A DNA stretch of 64,000 nt, from contig CAUJHS010000081.1 of the NCBI GenBank assembly GCA_963204915.1, positions 151,310 to 215,309 on the forward strand, written 5' to 3'. This DNA comes from Planctomycetota bacterium. Its GTDB lineage: Bacteria > Planctomycetota > Planctomycetia > Pirellulales > Pirellulaceae. The position numbers were made by a program, and so were the translations under genes. The notes below the pieces were generated by a model. The model saw only the letters and a program-made list of their open reading frames with translations. It did no database searches and was not told the DNA's origin. Below, one piece after another: positions 38,675-47,388 of the stretch; the stretch's first letter is position 1, and every line of letters starts with the position of its first letter.

Positions 38675-39475
38675 ATGTCGATTGAACTCTCTTGCACGCA
38701 ATGCGGCCGAGCCTTGCGTGTGGCCGATGACGCCGCGGGGAAACGAGCGCGCTGTCCAGCATGTGGCGCGGTGACCCAAATTCCCGTCGCTGTCGGGGCG
38801 GGGCCCATGCCGTCGACGCCGGAAGGTTCAGCTTTCACGTCCAAATCGGAATTCAAGAGCTATGCGCCGGCGAAGCCCGCGCCGCTGGAAAACCCTTTTG
38901 GCGATTCGCATCTCTCGAAACCCAAGCCTTACGGGGCTGATGGAGAGAATCCTTTTGGGGAGTATTATGCATCGCCGAAAGATAGCGGCAATCCTTACCA
39001 GGCGCCGGCGGCCTTTGGTTATGCGCCTCCGGGGCGTTCGCACGTACGTTTGGCGTCGCGCGGGAAGCGGTTTGCGGGAGCGTTGCTCGATGGTTTATTT
39101 CACTTGCTTGGTTTTATTCCAGGAGGGGCCGCGGCGGCGCTGTTTGCCGCCGCCGGCGCCGATGAAGACAGCGCGACGACCGCATTCATGGTTGTTGGAT
39201 TCGGCGGCGTGCTGCTGATCGCGATTGCGAATTGGGTGTTGATTTCCAATACCGGGCAATCGTTCGCCAAGCGAATTCTGGGAATGAAAATCGTTCGCGT
39301 CGACTCGATGCAACCCGTCGGCTTCGTGAATGGCGTGGCGCTTCGCATTTGGATTCCCCAAGTGATCAATCAAGCCTGTAGCTTGTTCAGTCTGATCGAT
39401 GCGTTATGGATTTTTGGCGAAGAGCAGCGTTGCATTCATGACCTAATCGCTTCGACGATCGTGATCGATGTTTAG
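38675..39475 (+). CDS. RDD-family membrane protein with N-terminal zinc ribbon
   Basis: A 266-residue protein. Residues 6-32 hold two CxxC pairs (CTQCGRALRV ... CPACGAV), a zinc-ribbon-like motif common at the start of planctomycete membrane proteins. A Pro/Asn/Phe-rich linker with NPFG and NPYQAP repeats follows. The C-terminal RDD domain has ASRGKRFAGALLDGLFHLLG, two or three membrane segments, FAKRILGMKIVRVD and CIHDLIASTIVIDV. RDD proteins are proposed to be small transporters or channels, and this one's cargo is unknown. Confidence 0.85.
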   Translation: MSIELSCTQCGRALRVADDAAGKRARCPACGAVTQIPVAVGAGPMPSTPEGSAFTSKSEFKSYAPAKPAPLENPFGDSHLSKPKPYGADGENPFGEYYASPKDSGNPYQAPAAFGYAPPGRSHVRLASRGKRFAGALLDGLFHLLGFIPGGAAAALFAAAGADEDSATTAFMVVGFGGVLLIAIANWVLISNTGQSFAKRILGMKIVRVDSMQPVGFVNGVALRIWIPQVINQACSLFSLIDALWIFGEEQRCIHDLIASTIVIDV

Positions 39476-39550
39476 TCGACGCACGCCGCTTCGCCATCGG
39501 ACGAGGTGTGTGCGGCGCGGCGTCGAATTCAACCCCGTTGGGGCTTCACC

Positions 39551-42415
39551 GTGAGATTCTTGTGCGGATATAGGGCGCCTCTCGGAATTGCGGCGCTGAT
39601 AATCCCCTTCCTGGTCGTCGCACACGCGGCGAATGCGGAAGACGACCCTCTGGCCCAAGCCCATGCGTTGCAACGCCTTGGGCGATATGTCGAGGCGGCG
39701 GAATTGTACGATGCGGTTGCGATGGCCCATCCCTTGGAAGCCGCCATCGGGAAGGCCGATTGCTTGCTTGCGCAAGGCGAAGAAGAAGCGGCCTTGGAAC
39801 TCCTCAAAACCGCGGCGGAGGGGCATCCGCAATCCACCGCGCCTCGCACGCGGTTAGCGCAAACTGCGCTGGATCGCGGGAAATGGGAGGAGTCGCAAGC
39901 GTGGACGGACCAGGCGCTCGCCTTGAATGACAAAGACCTGGCGGCCCGTTGGATGACTGCCGAACTTTATTTGGCCCGCGGGCAGCTGCCCGAAGCCGAG
40001 AAAGCCTACGAATGGTTTATCGACTTCTACAACGACACGGACGACATTTCGAACCCCGACGATCTTTACCTGATTGGGCAAGCGGCGGCGCAGTATGCAC
40101 GCTGGACTCGCAATCATGACCAGTTTCGATTTTTGATTAACGACCTTTATCCGCAGGCGATTGCGCAAGACAAGAACTTTTGGCCCGCACGGCTTGCCAT
40201 GGGGCAGTTGTTTCTTGAAAAGTACAATCAAGCCTCAGCCGTTACCGAGTTGAACGCGGCCTTGACGATCAACCCACACGCCGCGGAAATCCACGCCACG
40301 CGAGCCAGGCTCGCCCTGCAGAACTACGATCTCGCTGCCGCGCAAGCTTCCATTGAATTGGCGTTGGCGCAAAACCGCCATTGCGCATCGGCGCACCGTA
40401 GCCAGGCCGATGTGCACATGGCGAATTTCCGAATCCATGACGCGATCCTCGTCCTGGAGAAATTGCGAGGAAGAAATCCCCTCGATGAAGAAACGCTTGG
40501 TCGGCTGGCCGCCGCGTATGGCGTGATCGACGGTTTGCCGGAAAACTTCGATCTTGCGCCGTCGGAAGACTCGCGCCTCGCGAAACTGATTGCCGAAGTG
40601 ACCGAACGCAACGCCCACTGCGGCCTGTTTTTCCTGACGCTGGCCGACACGCTTGACTTATTGCGACGTTATCCCGCTGCTGCGCATTACTACCGCGAAG
40701 CGGCCGCGCGAATGCCGCAACTTGTGGAAACGCATGGAAAACTCGGCCTTGTGCTGATGCGTTTAGGCGAAGAAGTGGAGGCCGCCGCCGCGCTGGAACA
40801 ATCGTTCAAAGACGATCCGTTTAACGTGCGCGTAAAAAACATGCTCGAAGTGCTGGATGTGCTGTCCGGGTACGCAGTGCTCGAGACCGATCACTTCGTC
40901 ATCAAATTCGATCGCGGGCACGATGAAATTCTCGCCCATGCGGTCGCTGAATACTTGGAGGAAACCGTCTATCCCGACGTTGTCGCCAAAATGGGCTATG
41001 AACCGCGCGGGAAAACGTTGTTTGAAATTTTCAACCGGGCGCGCAACACAGGCGGTCATGGCTGGTTCAGTACGCGGATGATCGGTTTACCGTACATTGG
41101 CACGGTCGGAGCCTGCGCTGGTCGAGTCGTGGCCATGGTCTCGCCCGAGGCGATGCCGCAAAAGTTTCACTGGGGGCGCGTGCTCAAGCACGAGTTCATT
41201 CACGTTGTCAATTTGCAGCAAACGAACTTCAATGTCCCCCATTGGTTCACCGAGGCGCTGGCGGTCTGGAACGAAGAAATCCCTCGGCCTGTGGAGTGGA
41301 CAGCCATTCTCGCACGCCGGGCGAAGCAGGACACGCTATTCGACCTGGACGACATCAATTTTGGATTTGTGCGCCCGGCCGATAACGACGACTGGACGCT
41401 GGCGTACTGCCAGGCGGAATTGTATGCGGAGTATATGTTGCGCACGTATGGAGACGATGCGCTCGCAAAGATGCTGTCGGCCTACGCCGACAATCTGGAT
41501 ACGCCTGAAGCGCTTCGGCGCAATTTCGACATTCAACAGGAAGATTTCGAACGCGGATATCGCGCCTTCTTGGACGAAGTCATTCAAAGGGCAGGGGAGA
41601 TTGACCTGACCGAATCCCTGGAGTTGGCGGACCTGCAAAAGGCGGTCAGCCGCGACCCTAAAGATGCGGAATTGACCGCGCGGCTCGCCTTGGCGTACTT
41701 ACAGCGTAAGTCGAACGCGACGGCCCGGAAGTTCGCACTCGCGGCGCAAAAGACGGACCCCGACAACCAACTTGCGGCGTACGTCTTGGCTCGTTTACAC
41801 ATTGCGGGTGAGGACGCCGAAGCGGCCATTCGCGTGCTCGAACCCGTCGTGAGGGAACAAGAACCACATCGAAACACCTTGGCCTTGCTCGCGGGGCTGA
41901 AACTCCAACAAAAAGACTTTACGGCGGCCGAGCGGTTGTATCGACGCGGGGTGGCTGCCTATCCGGATGACCCCCAATGGCTCAAGTCGCTCGCCCGCGT
42001 GTACTTGCTTAGTCAAAATGAACGGCTGTTGTTCGAAACGCTCGAACGCCTGGCGGTTTTGGAATACGACGATCTTTTGATCCGTAAAAAACTCGTGCAG
42101 CAAGCCCTGGCGAAAAAAGACTACGCAACCGCCGTGAAGTGGACGAACGACGCACTATTGATTGACGTAGGAGATGCATCGCTTCACGCCGCTCGGGCGA
42201 AAGGCCTTGAGGGCCAAAGAAAGTTCGAAGCGGCCGCCCAGGCGTATGAACTGGCGATACGGCTCCAACCGGACGAGCCTGCGTGGCGTTTGGCTCTCGC
42301 CGCGGTCCAGGTGCAAAGGAAACAGCACGCCCAAGCCCGTGAGACGCTGAAAAAACTACGAAAAATCGCCCCCAACTATCCGGGGGCCGATGTCCTTTTG
42401 AAAAGTTTGGAGTAA
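39551..42415 (+). CDS. Exported TPR protein with peptidase MA-like (HExxH) domain
   Basis: About 954 residues. Starting at the GTG at 39551 gives a clean signal peptide (MRFLCGYRAPLGIAALIIPFLVVAHAANA); a GTG at 39506 is also open. TPR repeats occupy roughly residues 35-450 (AEAEKAYEWF, ATRARLALQNYDLAAAQA). A peptidase MA-like domain carries the zinc motif HEFIH at about 547-551 and the downstream WFTEALAVW glutamate. More TPR repeats run to the end (AAQAYELAIRLQPDEPAWRLAL). It is probably a periplasmic or surface metallopeptidase with TPR scaffolds for protein contacts. Similar long TPR/MA proteins are frequent in planctomycetes. Confidence 0.85.
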   Translation: MRFLCGYRAPLGIAALIIPFLVVAHAANAEDDPLAQAHALQRLGRYVEAAELYDAVAMAHPLEAAIGKADCLLAQGEEEAALELLKTAAEGHPQSTAPRTRLAQTALDRGKWEESQAWTDQALALNDKDLAARWMTAELYLARGQLPEAEKAYEWFIDFYNDTDDISNPDDLYLIGQAAAQYARWTRNHDQFRFLINDLYPQAIAQDKNFWPARLAMGQLFLEKYNQASAVTELNAALTINPHAAEIHATRARLALQNYDLAAAQASIELALAQNRHCASAHRSQADVHMANFRIHDAILVLEKLRGRNPLDEETLGRLAAAYGVIDGLPENFDLAPSEDSRLAKLIAEVTERNAHCGLFFLTLADTLDLLRRYPAAAHYYREAAARMPQLVETHGKLGLVLMRLGEEVEAAAALEQSFKDDPFNVRVKNMLEVLDVLSGYAVLETDHFVIKFDRGHDEILAHAVAEYLEETVYPDVVAKMGYEPRGKTLFEIFNRARNTGGHGWFSTRMIGLPYIGTVGACAGRVVAMVSPEAMPQKFHWGRVLKHEFIHVVNLQQTNFNVPHWFTEALAVWNEEIPRPVEWTAILARRAKQDTLFDLDDINFGFVRPADNDDWTLAYCQAELYAEYMLRTYGDDALAKMLSAYADNLDTPEALRRNFDIQQEDFERGYRAFLDEVIQRAGEIDLTESLELADLQKAVSRDPKDAELTARLALAYLQRKSNATARKFALAAQKTDPDNQLAAYVLARLHIAGEDAEAAIRVLEPVVREQEPHRNTLALLAGLKLQQKDFTAAERLYRRGVAAYPDDPQWLKSLARVYLLSQNERLLFETLERLAVLEYDDLLIRKKLVQQALAKKDYATAVKWTNDALLIDVGDASLHAARAKGLEGQRKFEAAAQAYELAIRLQPDEPAWRLALAAVQVQRKQHAQARETLKKLRKIAPNYPGADVLLKSLE

Positions 42416-42425
42416 TATCAACCGC

Positions 42426-42746
42426 GTGAAAGAAGAACGCACTGATATTTCGTTGACCGATTTCCAACATCTCATCCGCAAGATGTACTTTGAGAAGGAC
42501 ATCCAGCGGGGCGTCGATGGCACGTTCATGTGGTTGATGGAGGAGGTGGGCGAACTCGCAGCGGCCCTTCGTCATGGCCGCTCGGAGGAGCTGTTGGAGG
42601 AATTCGCCGATGTGCTGGCGTGGCTGGCCACGATCGCCAATGTGGCTGGCGTCGACCTCAGCGAAGCGGTTCGCCGCAAGTACGGTTCAGGCTGCCCCGG
42701 TTGCGGTCAGTTGGTGTGCATTTGCCCCAACGAGGAAAAGCCGTGA
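42426..42746 (+). CDS. MazG-like nucleotide pyrophosphohydrolase with C-terminal cysteine motif
   Basis: A 106-residue all-alpha NTP pyrophosphatase of the MazG/iMazG type. The Mg-binding signature EEVGE (39-43) and E59xxD62 in LLEEFADVLAWL are present. These enzymes hydrolyse non-canonical or excess NTPs to NMP and PPi. The C-terminus adds an unusual tail with C90, C93, C98 and C100 (CPGCGQLVCIC), a likely zinc or metal site. It begins with GTG at 42426, 10 bp after the TPR gene, and its TGA overlaps the GTG of the next gene by 4 nt, so the three appear to form an operon. Confidence 0.85.
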   Translation: MKEERTDISLTDFQHLIRKMYFEKDIQRGVDGTFMWLMEEVGELAAALRHGRSEELLEEFADVLAWLATIANVAGVDLSEAVRRKYGSGCPGCGQLVCICPNEEKP

Positions 42747-45058
42747 ACCGACCTTCGGCGACGTTTGTCACTCGCACCGTATCCCAGGCGAGGCGTGATG
42801 ACCCTACCGAGTACCGGCCGCGGACGGGGTACGTCACATGGCGGGACGCTCTATCGCGGCGCTTGGTTCGCCTATTGGTTGCGTTTTGCTTCGTTACGTT
42901 GATCGTAACCAACCTGGCGGCGCAATCTCCCGCCGCGGCGCAATCCATTGCGGCGATCCACCTTGGATTCGACGGAGTTTATAAGGTGGGCGATTGGACC
43001 CCCCTTTGGGTTGATCTCGTCGCTGGAGAACGACCGCTTCAGGGACAACTTGAACTCACCGTGCTCGACGGCGATGGCGTGGAAGTAACGTACGAAACGC
43101 CGCCGAGTCAACGCCTTGACATTCCGCCGGGCGAGAAATCGACGGCGTTAACCTACGTTAAGTTTGGTCGCATTCGCGGCGAATTGACCGTCCGTTTGCG
43201 CGAGGACGAACGCGTCGTCGCGGAACGGGTCTTTGCTTCTGATGCGTTTCCCGCGCCGCTTCCCGCGAGCCGCGAATTGATCGTCGCCTTGGGCGGCGAT
43301 GTGGGAGTGGCCGACGCCGCCCGGATCATGCGTCGCCGCCCCGACGAACAAATCGCCACGGCTACGGTGGTTGATCTTAATCGCTTGCCTCACGAATGGC
43401 GTGGTTACGACAGTGTCGATACGCTTGTCGTTCCGACTGGGCAGGGGGAGTTGCTCAAAACTATTTCGCCTGAGGAGCGCCGTGCGATTGAACAATGGGT
43501 GCGCTTAGGCGGGCGTATCGTACTGAGCGTGGGTGCGAATGGAGAAACGGTCTTCGGCAGTGAGGGCGTTCTGGCGGCGCTGGCGCCAGGCCGGTTTTTG
43601 GGCGTCTCGCCGCAACGCCGCACCGCAGGACTCGAAGCGCTGATTAACGCTGGAGAACGCATCGGGGCAGGGGAGGGGAGGGCAGGGGACCTCCTGATGA
43701 GCGTGCTCGCTGATATCCGGGGGGAGGTCGTGGTCGCCGAATCGGCCGGGCCTGCACTGCGGCCGATCCTCGTCGATTACCCCGTAGGGTTTGGACAAGC
43801 GACATTACTCACGGTCGACCTCGACCGGGAGCCTTTGGCTTCCTGGCGCGATCGTCCTCGGTTGGTGCGCCGCCTTTTGGAAGGCTCCTCAGAGCGAGCC
43901 GACCAGGCGGAGCGCGAAGCGGCGCGGGGGCGGGTTGCGCATATCGGTTACGAAGATTTGATCGGGCAGCTGCGCGCCGCGTTAGATGAGTTTCAAGGCG
44001 TGGCTTTAATCGCTTTTTCCTCGGTAGCGGCGCTGCTCGTGTTGTATGTGCTCCTCATTGGTCCCGCCGATTATTTTCTGCTCCGCTGGTGGGGGCGGCG
44101 CATGGAGCGGACGTGGCTCACGTTTCCGTTGCTTGTCGTCGTATTTTGCGGCCTCGCATGGTGGGGCGCCGTCTATTTCAAGTCGGACCGGAGGTTGGTC
44201 AACCAGGTGGATCTGGTCGATATCGATGCGGAAAGCGGGCTTATTCGCGGCGCCATGTGGGCCCACATTTACAGCCCCAACACGCAAACATTTGATCTCG
44301 CCTTGACCCCGCGCCCGCCGATGCCGACAGCGCCGGGAGATTCCGGTTCGTTGCTCACGTGGCAGGGTTTGCCGGGCGTCGGCTTGGGTGGAATGAATTC
44401 GGCGGCGGGAACCTTGTTTAATGCGCCATATCGCTTGGCCGCGGAAGATGCGGACGGATCTCTGCGGGTCGAACCGCGGAACATGCCGATCCAAATTCGT
44501 GCTACCAAGGGAGTCGCGGGACGCTGGTGGATGCAAGGCGAAAACGCCGCACCGGGCCGGGTGTTGACGGCCTCAACCGATGGAATGCTCGATGGCGAGG
44601 TGACAAACCTGCTGACGGTTCCCATTCGCGATGGCTGGCTAGCTTACAACCACTGGACGTACCGGCTGCCGCAACAAGTGGCGCCCGGCCAACGAATTCG
44701 ACTCGATCGGCGTCTACCGGAAGGCAATCTCGTGTGGCGTTTGACGCAAAAGTACGTCGGCGAAGATTACAAGGAATTCAGCACGCCCTGGGACGAAGCC
44801 AGTCGCGATGTGCCGCGCATCATGGAAATGATGATGTGGCATCAGGCGGCCGGCGGTCAAAGCTATACCGGCTTGCGTCATCGCTATCAGGCCGAGATCG
44901 ACCTGTCGGACCATTTGCGTACGGGCCGAGCCGTACTCGTGGGCCGACTCGACACGCCGGCGGCTGAACTCTCGTTGAATGGTGAAGGCGACCGCGAGGA
45001 AGGCAGCCGCCACTGGGCCTGGTGCCGCATCGTGTTTCCCGTAACGCAAACGGATTAG
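42743..45058 (+). CDS. Large membrane protein linked to an ABC ATPase gene, unknown function
   Basis: About 771 residues from the GTG at 42743, whose GTGA overlaps the MazG stop. An N-terminal hydrophobic segment (LVRLLVAFCFVTLIVTNLAA) looks like a signal or anchor. A long extracytoplasmic beta-rich part follows, with a possible amidotransferase-like Rossmann region (TLVVPTGQGELLKTI ... WVRLGGRIVLSVGANGE). Two membrane helices come at about 420-448 (LIAFSSVAALLVLYVLLIGP) and 457-479 (WLTFPLLVVVFCGLAWWG), then another soluble part. The layout resembles exported proteins encoded with gliding- or ABC-2-type exporters, but that is inference. It contains a G-rich codon block at 43664-43688. Confidence 0.7.
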   Translation: MNRPSATFVTRTVSQARRDDPTEYRPRTGYVTWRDALSRRLVRLLVAFCFVTLIVTNLAAQSPAAAQSIAAIHLGFDGVYKVGDWTPLWVDLVAGERPLQGQLELTVLDGDGVEVTYETPPSQRLDIPPGEKSTALTYVKFGRIRGELTVRLREDERVVAERVFASDAFPAPLPASRELIVALGGDVGVADAARIMRRRPDEQIATATVVDLNRLPHEWRGYDSVDTLVVPTGQGELLKTISPEERRAIEQWVRLGGRIVLSVGANGETVFGSEGVLAALAPGRFLGVSPQRRTAGLEALINAGERIGAGEGRAGDLLMSVLADIRGEVVVAESAGPALRPILVDYPVGFGQATLLTVDLDREPLASWRDRPRLVRRLLEGSSERADQAEREAARGRVAHIGYEDLIGQLRAALDEFQGVALIAFSSVAALLVLYVLLIGPADYFLLRWWGRRMERTWLTFPLLVVVFCGLAWWGAVYFKSDRRLVNQVDLVDIDAESGLIRGAMWAHIYSPNTQTFDLALTPRPPMPTAPGDSGSLLTWQGLPGVGLGGMNSAAGTLFNAPYRLAAEDADGSLRVEPRNMPIQIRATKGVAGRWWMQGENAAPGRVLTASTDGMLDGEVTNLLTVPIRDGWLAYNHWTYRLPQQVAPGQRIRLDRRLPEGNLVWRLTQKYVGEDYKEFSTPWDEASRDVPRIMEMMMWHQAAGGQSYTGLRHRYQAEIDLSDHLRTGRAVLVGRLDTPAAELSLNGEGDREEGSRHWAWCRIVFPVTQTD

Positions 45059-45146
45059 CGCTGGACGAGGTTGTGAATTGGGTTCGTCGCAGGCGGCGCG
45101 CCGGCGGCTTACATCAAGTTTTCCTCTTGTTGGTGATGGTTGCCCT

Positions 45147-46079
45147 GTGATTGAAACCCGTGATCTGACGAAGAAGTACGGCGACCTGTACGCGATCCGC
45201 TCGATCGACCTCAAGCTGGATGAAGGCGATTTATTCGGCTTTATTGGTCCCAATGGCGCGGGTAAGACCACCACCATGCGCATCATTGCGACGCTCCTCC
45301 AACCAACTTGGGGCGAAGCCTACGTGTGTGGCAATTCGATCTATACGAAGCCGCGCGAGATTCGACGGCTTGTCGGCTACATGCCCGACTTTTTTGGCGT
45401 GTATGACGACATGACCGTGCTCGAGTACCTCGAATTTTTCGCCGCCGCGTACCGCATCAAAGGTGAAGAGCGTCGTAAACGTTGCGACGAATTGCTCCAG
45501 GTTGTTGACCTGGACTTCAAACGCGATGCGTACGCGAACACGTTGTCACGCGGGCAAACACAGCGCTTGGGGCTGGCTCGCGTGTTGATTCACAACCCGC
45601 AGGTTTTGCTGCTGGACGAACCTTTGAGCGGGTTGGATCCTCGTGCGCGCATCGAGATGCGCAACCTGCTCAAGCGACTGGGCGAAATGGGGAAGACCAT
45701 TATCGTATCTAGTCACATCTTGCCGGAATTGGCCGACATCTGTAATAAGATTGGGATCATTGACCGCGGCGTGATGAACGTGAACGCCGCCGTGGCCGAT
45801 GTGATGAAGCAAGTGCGGCAGCACATCATTCTGCACGTTGCGGTACGTGATAATCTGGATGGAGCCGCCCAATTGTTGCGCGATCACCCCTTGGTGAACG
45901 CCATAGAAACCAATGGGAAGGTGATCAAAGTGATTCTCAAGCCGGAGGTGCGTGACTACAGCGACTTGCCTTCGCTGCTGATCGAACAGGGGCACAAGCT
46001 GACGCTTTTCCGTGAAGAGGAGCTGAGTTTGGAGTCTGCGTTTATGGCGCTGACGAAGGGGATGGGGCAAAAGACGTAG
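45147..46079 (+). CDS. ABC transporter ATP-binding protein (ABC-2 exporter type)
   Basis: A 310-residue ATPase. Walker A is GPNGAGKTTTMRI, the Q-loop is in VGYMPDFFGVYDDMTVLEYL, the signature reads LSRGQTQRLGLARVL (LSRGQ instead of LSGGQ), Walker B is VLLLDEPLSGLDP, and the H-loop His is in IIVSSHILPEL. The C-terminal region resembles the DRA/CcmA class of drug or polysaccharide exporters. No ABC permease is encoded next to it in this window. The upstream two-helix membrane protein and the downstream DUF4190-like protein are possible partners. The start is GTG at 45147, just before the conserved IETRDLTKKYGD. Confidence 0.9.
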   Translation: MIETRDLTKKYGDLYAIRSIDLKLDEGDLFGFIGPNGAGKTTTMRIIATLLQPTWGEAYVCGNSIYTKPREIRRLVGYMPDFFGVYDDMTVLEYLEFFAAAYRIKGEERRKRCDELLQVVDLDFKRDAYANTLSRGQTQRLGLARVLIHNPQVLLLDEPLSGLDPRARIEMRNLLKRLGEMGKTIIVSSHILPELADICNKIGIIDRGVMNVNAAVADVMKQVRQHIILHVAVRDNLDGAAQLLRDHPLVNAIETNGKVIKVILKPEVRDYSDLPSLLIEQGHKLTLFREEELSLESAFMALTKGMGQKT

Positions 46080-46133
46080 TTCGCGCGGAACTCGGCAGTG
46101 TGACGTTCTTTTATCACGGACAGGTGGCTTGCT

Positions 46134-46391
46134 GTGGCGCTCATTCCTACCAAGAATCCCTCGTCGTTGGCCGCTTATTATCTGGGGTTTCTTTCGCTTT
46201 TGCCCGTGATCGGGTTGATCTTCAGTGTACCGGCGCTCGTGTTTGGCGTTCTCGCGCTGCGAGCGCTTTCGCGTGACCCTCAAATCGAGGGCGGCGGCCA
46301 CGCCTGGGTTGGGATAGTATTAGCAGTATTAAGTATTATGATTTGGGGAGGGATTCTCGTCTTAGTTCTGCTTGCGGCGGTCGCCGCATGA
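46134..46391 (+). CDS. Small DUF4190-like membrane protein
   Basis: An 85-residue protein with two hydrophobic hairpins (YYLGFLSLLPVIGLIFSVPALVFGVLAL and WVGIVLAVLSIMIWGGILVLVLL). Between them lies ALRALSRDPQIEGGGHAWVG, typical of DUF4190. GTG start at 46134, 54 bp after the ABC ATPase. Function is unknown, and co-occurrence with the exporter ATPase may be meaningful. Confidence 0.7.
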   Translation: MALIPTKNPSSLAAYYLGFLSLLPVIGLIFSVPALVFGVLALRALSRDPQIEGGGHAWVGIVLAVLSIMIWGGILVLVLLAAVAA

Positions 46392-46512
46392 TTTACGACT
46401 TCTCCGCCCGAACGCGGGGAGGCAGGCGGTTTCAATGGCATTCGGCGCGCGTTTTGCACTAGGCATGATTCGTTGGCTGGCGCGAAGCAATTCACGAGGA
46501 GGATGTACGGAG

Positions 46513-46776
46513 ATGAGCGCGCAAACCGTGGAATTCGTTGGTGGACCGTTGGACGGCTACGCTTACTCGTTTAGCCACCGGCCGGAACAATTGCCACCCC
46601 TGGCCATGTTCTCTATCAGTACCGATTTGGTCCGTGTTCTCATTGGCCAGAAGCGTAAAGTCACCGACCGAGCCACAAGCACCGTATTGTATTGTTTGGA
46701 CCGGAAGCACGATGGTTGGCGTTATTCGCACGCGGCCACGGTTCCGGTCGGGCAACCGTTGCTCGACAGCGCTTGA
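46513..46776 (+). CDS. Small hypothetical protein with GGPLDG motif
   Basis: An 87-residue soluble protein beginning MSAQTVEFVGGPLDGYAYSF. The GGPLDG motif with a later tyrosine-rich strand is seen in short proteins from phages and bacteria whose function is not known to me. A GAGGAGG box lies about 10 nt before the ATG at 46513. The stop codon lies inside a perfect tandem duplication (46768-46797). Confidence 0.65.
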   Translation: MSAQTVEFVGGPLDGYAYSFSHRPEQLPPLAMFSISTDLVRVLIGQKRKVTDRATSTVLYCLDRKHDGWRYSHAATVPVGQPLLDSA

Positions 46777-46797
46777 CGCTCCCAGCGCTTGACGCTC
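46768..46797 (+). repeat. Tandem 14-bp duplication across a stop codon
   Basis: AGCGCTTGACGCTC occurs at 46768-46781 and again at 46784-46797, separated by CC. The first copy contains the TGA stop of the preceding gene. It is most simply a recent slippage duplication. Confidence 0.75.
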
Positions 46798-46836
46798 AGG
46801 GTAAAAGTAAGGGTATATTAACGCCCTGAGGTCCCC

Positions 46837-47268
46837 ATGAGCGAATCAACGCTAAATCCTTATGCCGCGCCGCAAACAGCCGAGACGTCCGTTCAGACGG
46901 TAACCTTTGACAACCCTTGGAAGACAATCGCCTGGCGGTGGGAGCGGTTGCGGTTGGTATATAACTTCCTGGTCGGCGGTGCGGGTGTGCTCGCGCTCGT
47001 AGCCTTTGGCGGCATTAACCTGTTGGATGCGATCGCCGGTGCTATGGTCTATGGTGCGGGGGCGAATGTGTTCTTTACGTTTGGGCCGATGGCCGAAATG
47101 TATCTTAATTGGCTTGTGGATGTCGGTGAGCACAAGTTTTTGCCAGGGTTTGTAGTCGCGCTCGTTCGATCCCCCTTCCTGACCTCACTATTCTTTGTCG
47201 TCGGAACCGGGTTTTCTGTGTTGTTAACGCTCGCCTTGGCCTCGTCTATGGCCTGGACACCGACCTGA
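46837..47268 (+). CDS. Membrane protein with N-terminal NPYAAP motif
   Basis: A 143-residue protein that begins MSESTLNPYAAPQTAET. The NPYAxP motif near the N-terminus recurs in otherwise unrelated planctomycete membrane proteins. Three hydrophobic segments follow (YNFLVGGAGVLALVAFGGINLL, IAGAMVYGAGANVFFTFGPM, SPFLTSLFFVVGTGFSVLLTL). No family is recognised. It is last in the plus-strand run, 60 bp after the GGPLDG protein, and may have its own promoter. Confidence 0.65.
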   Translation: MSESTLNPYAAPQTAETSVQTVTFDNPWKTIAWRWERLRLVYNFLVGGAGVLALVAFGGINLLDAIAGAMVYGAGANVFFTFGPMAEMYLNWLVDVGEHKFLPGFVVALVRSPFLTSLFFVVGTGFSVLLTLALASSMAWTPT

Positions 47269-47388
47269 CATCCGCGCGGTCCCAACACGCTACGTCGGTG
47301 CGTAATGATTATCCAGAATTAGTTACTGCATGACTGGCCCGAAACCGAACAACGTGCAGATATTCGATCTTGGCGAGCGCGGAGACGG

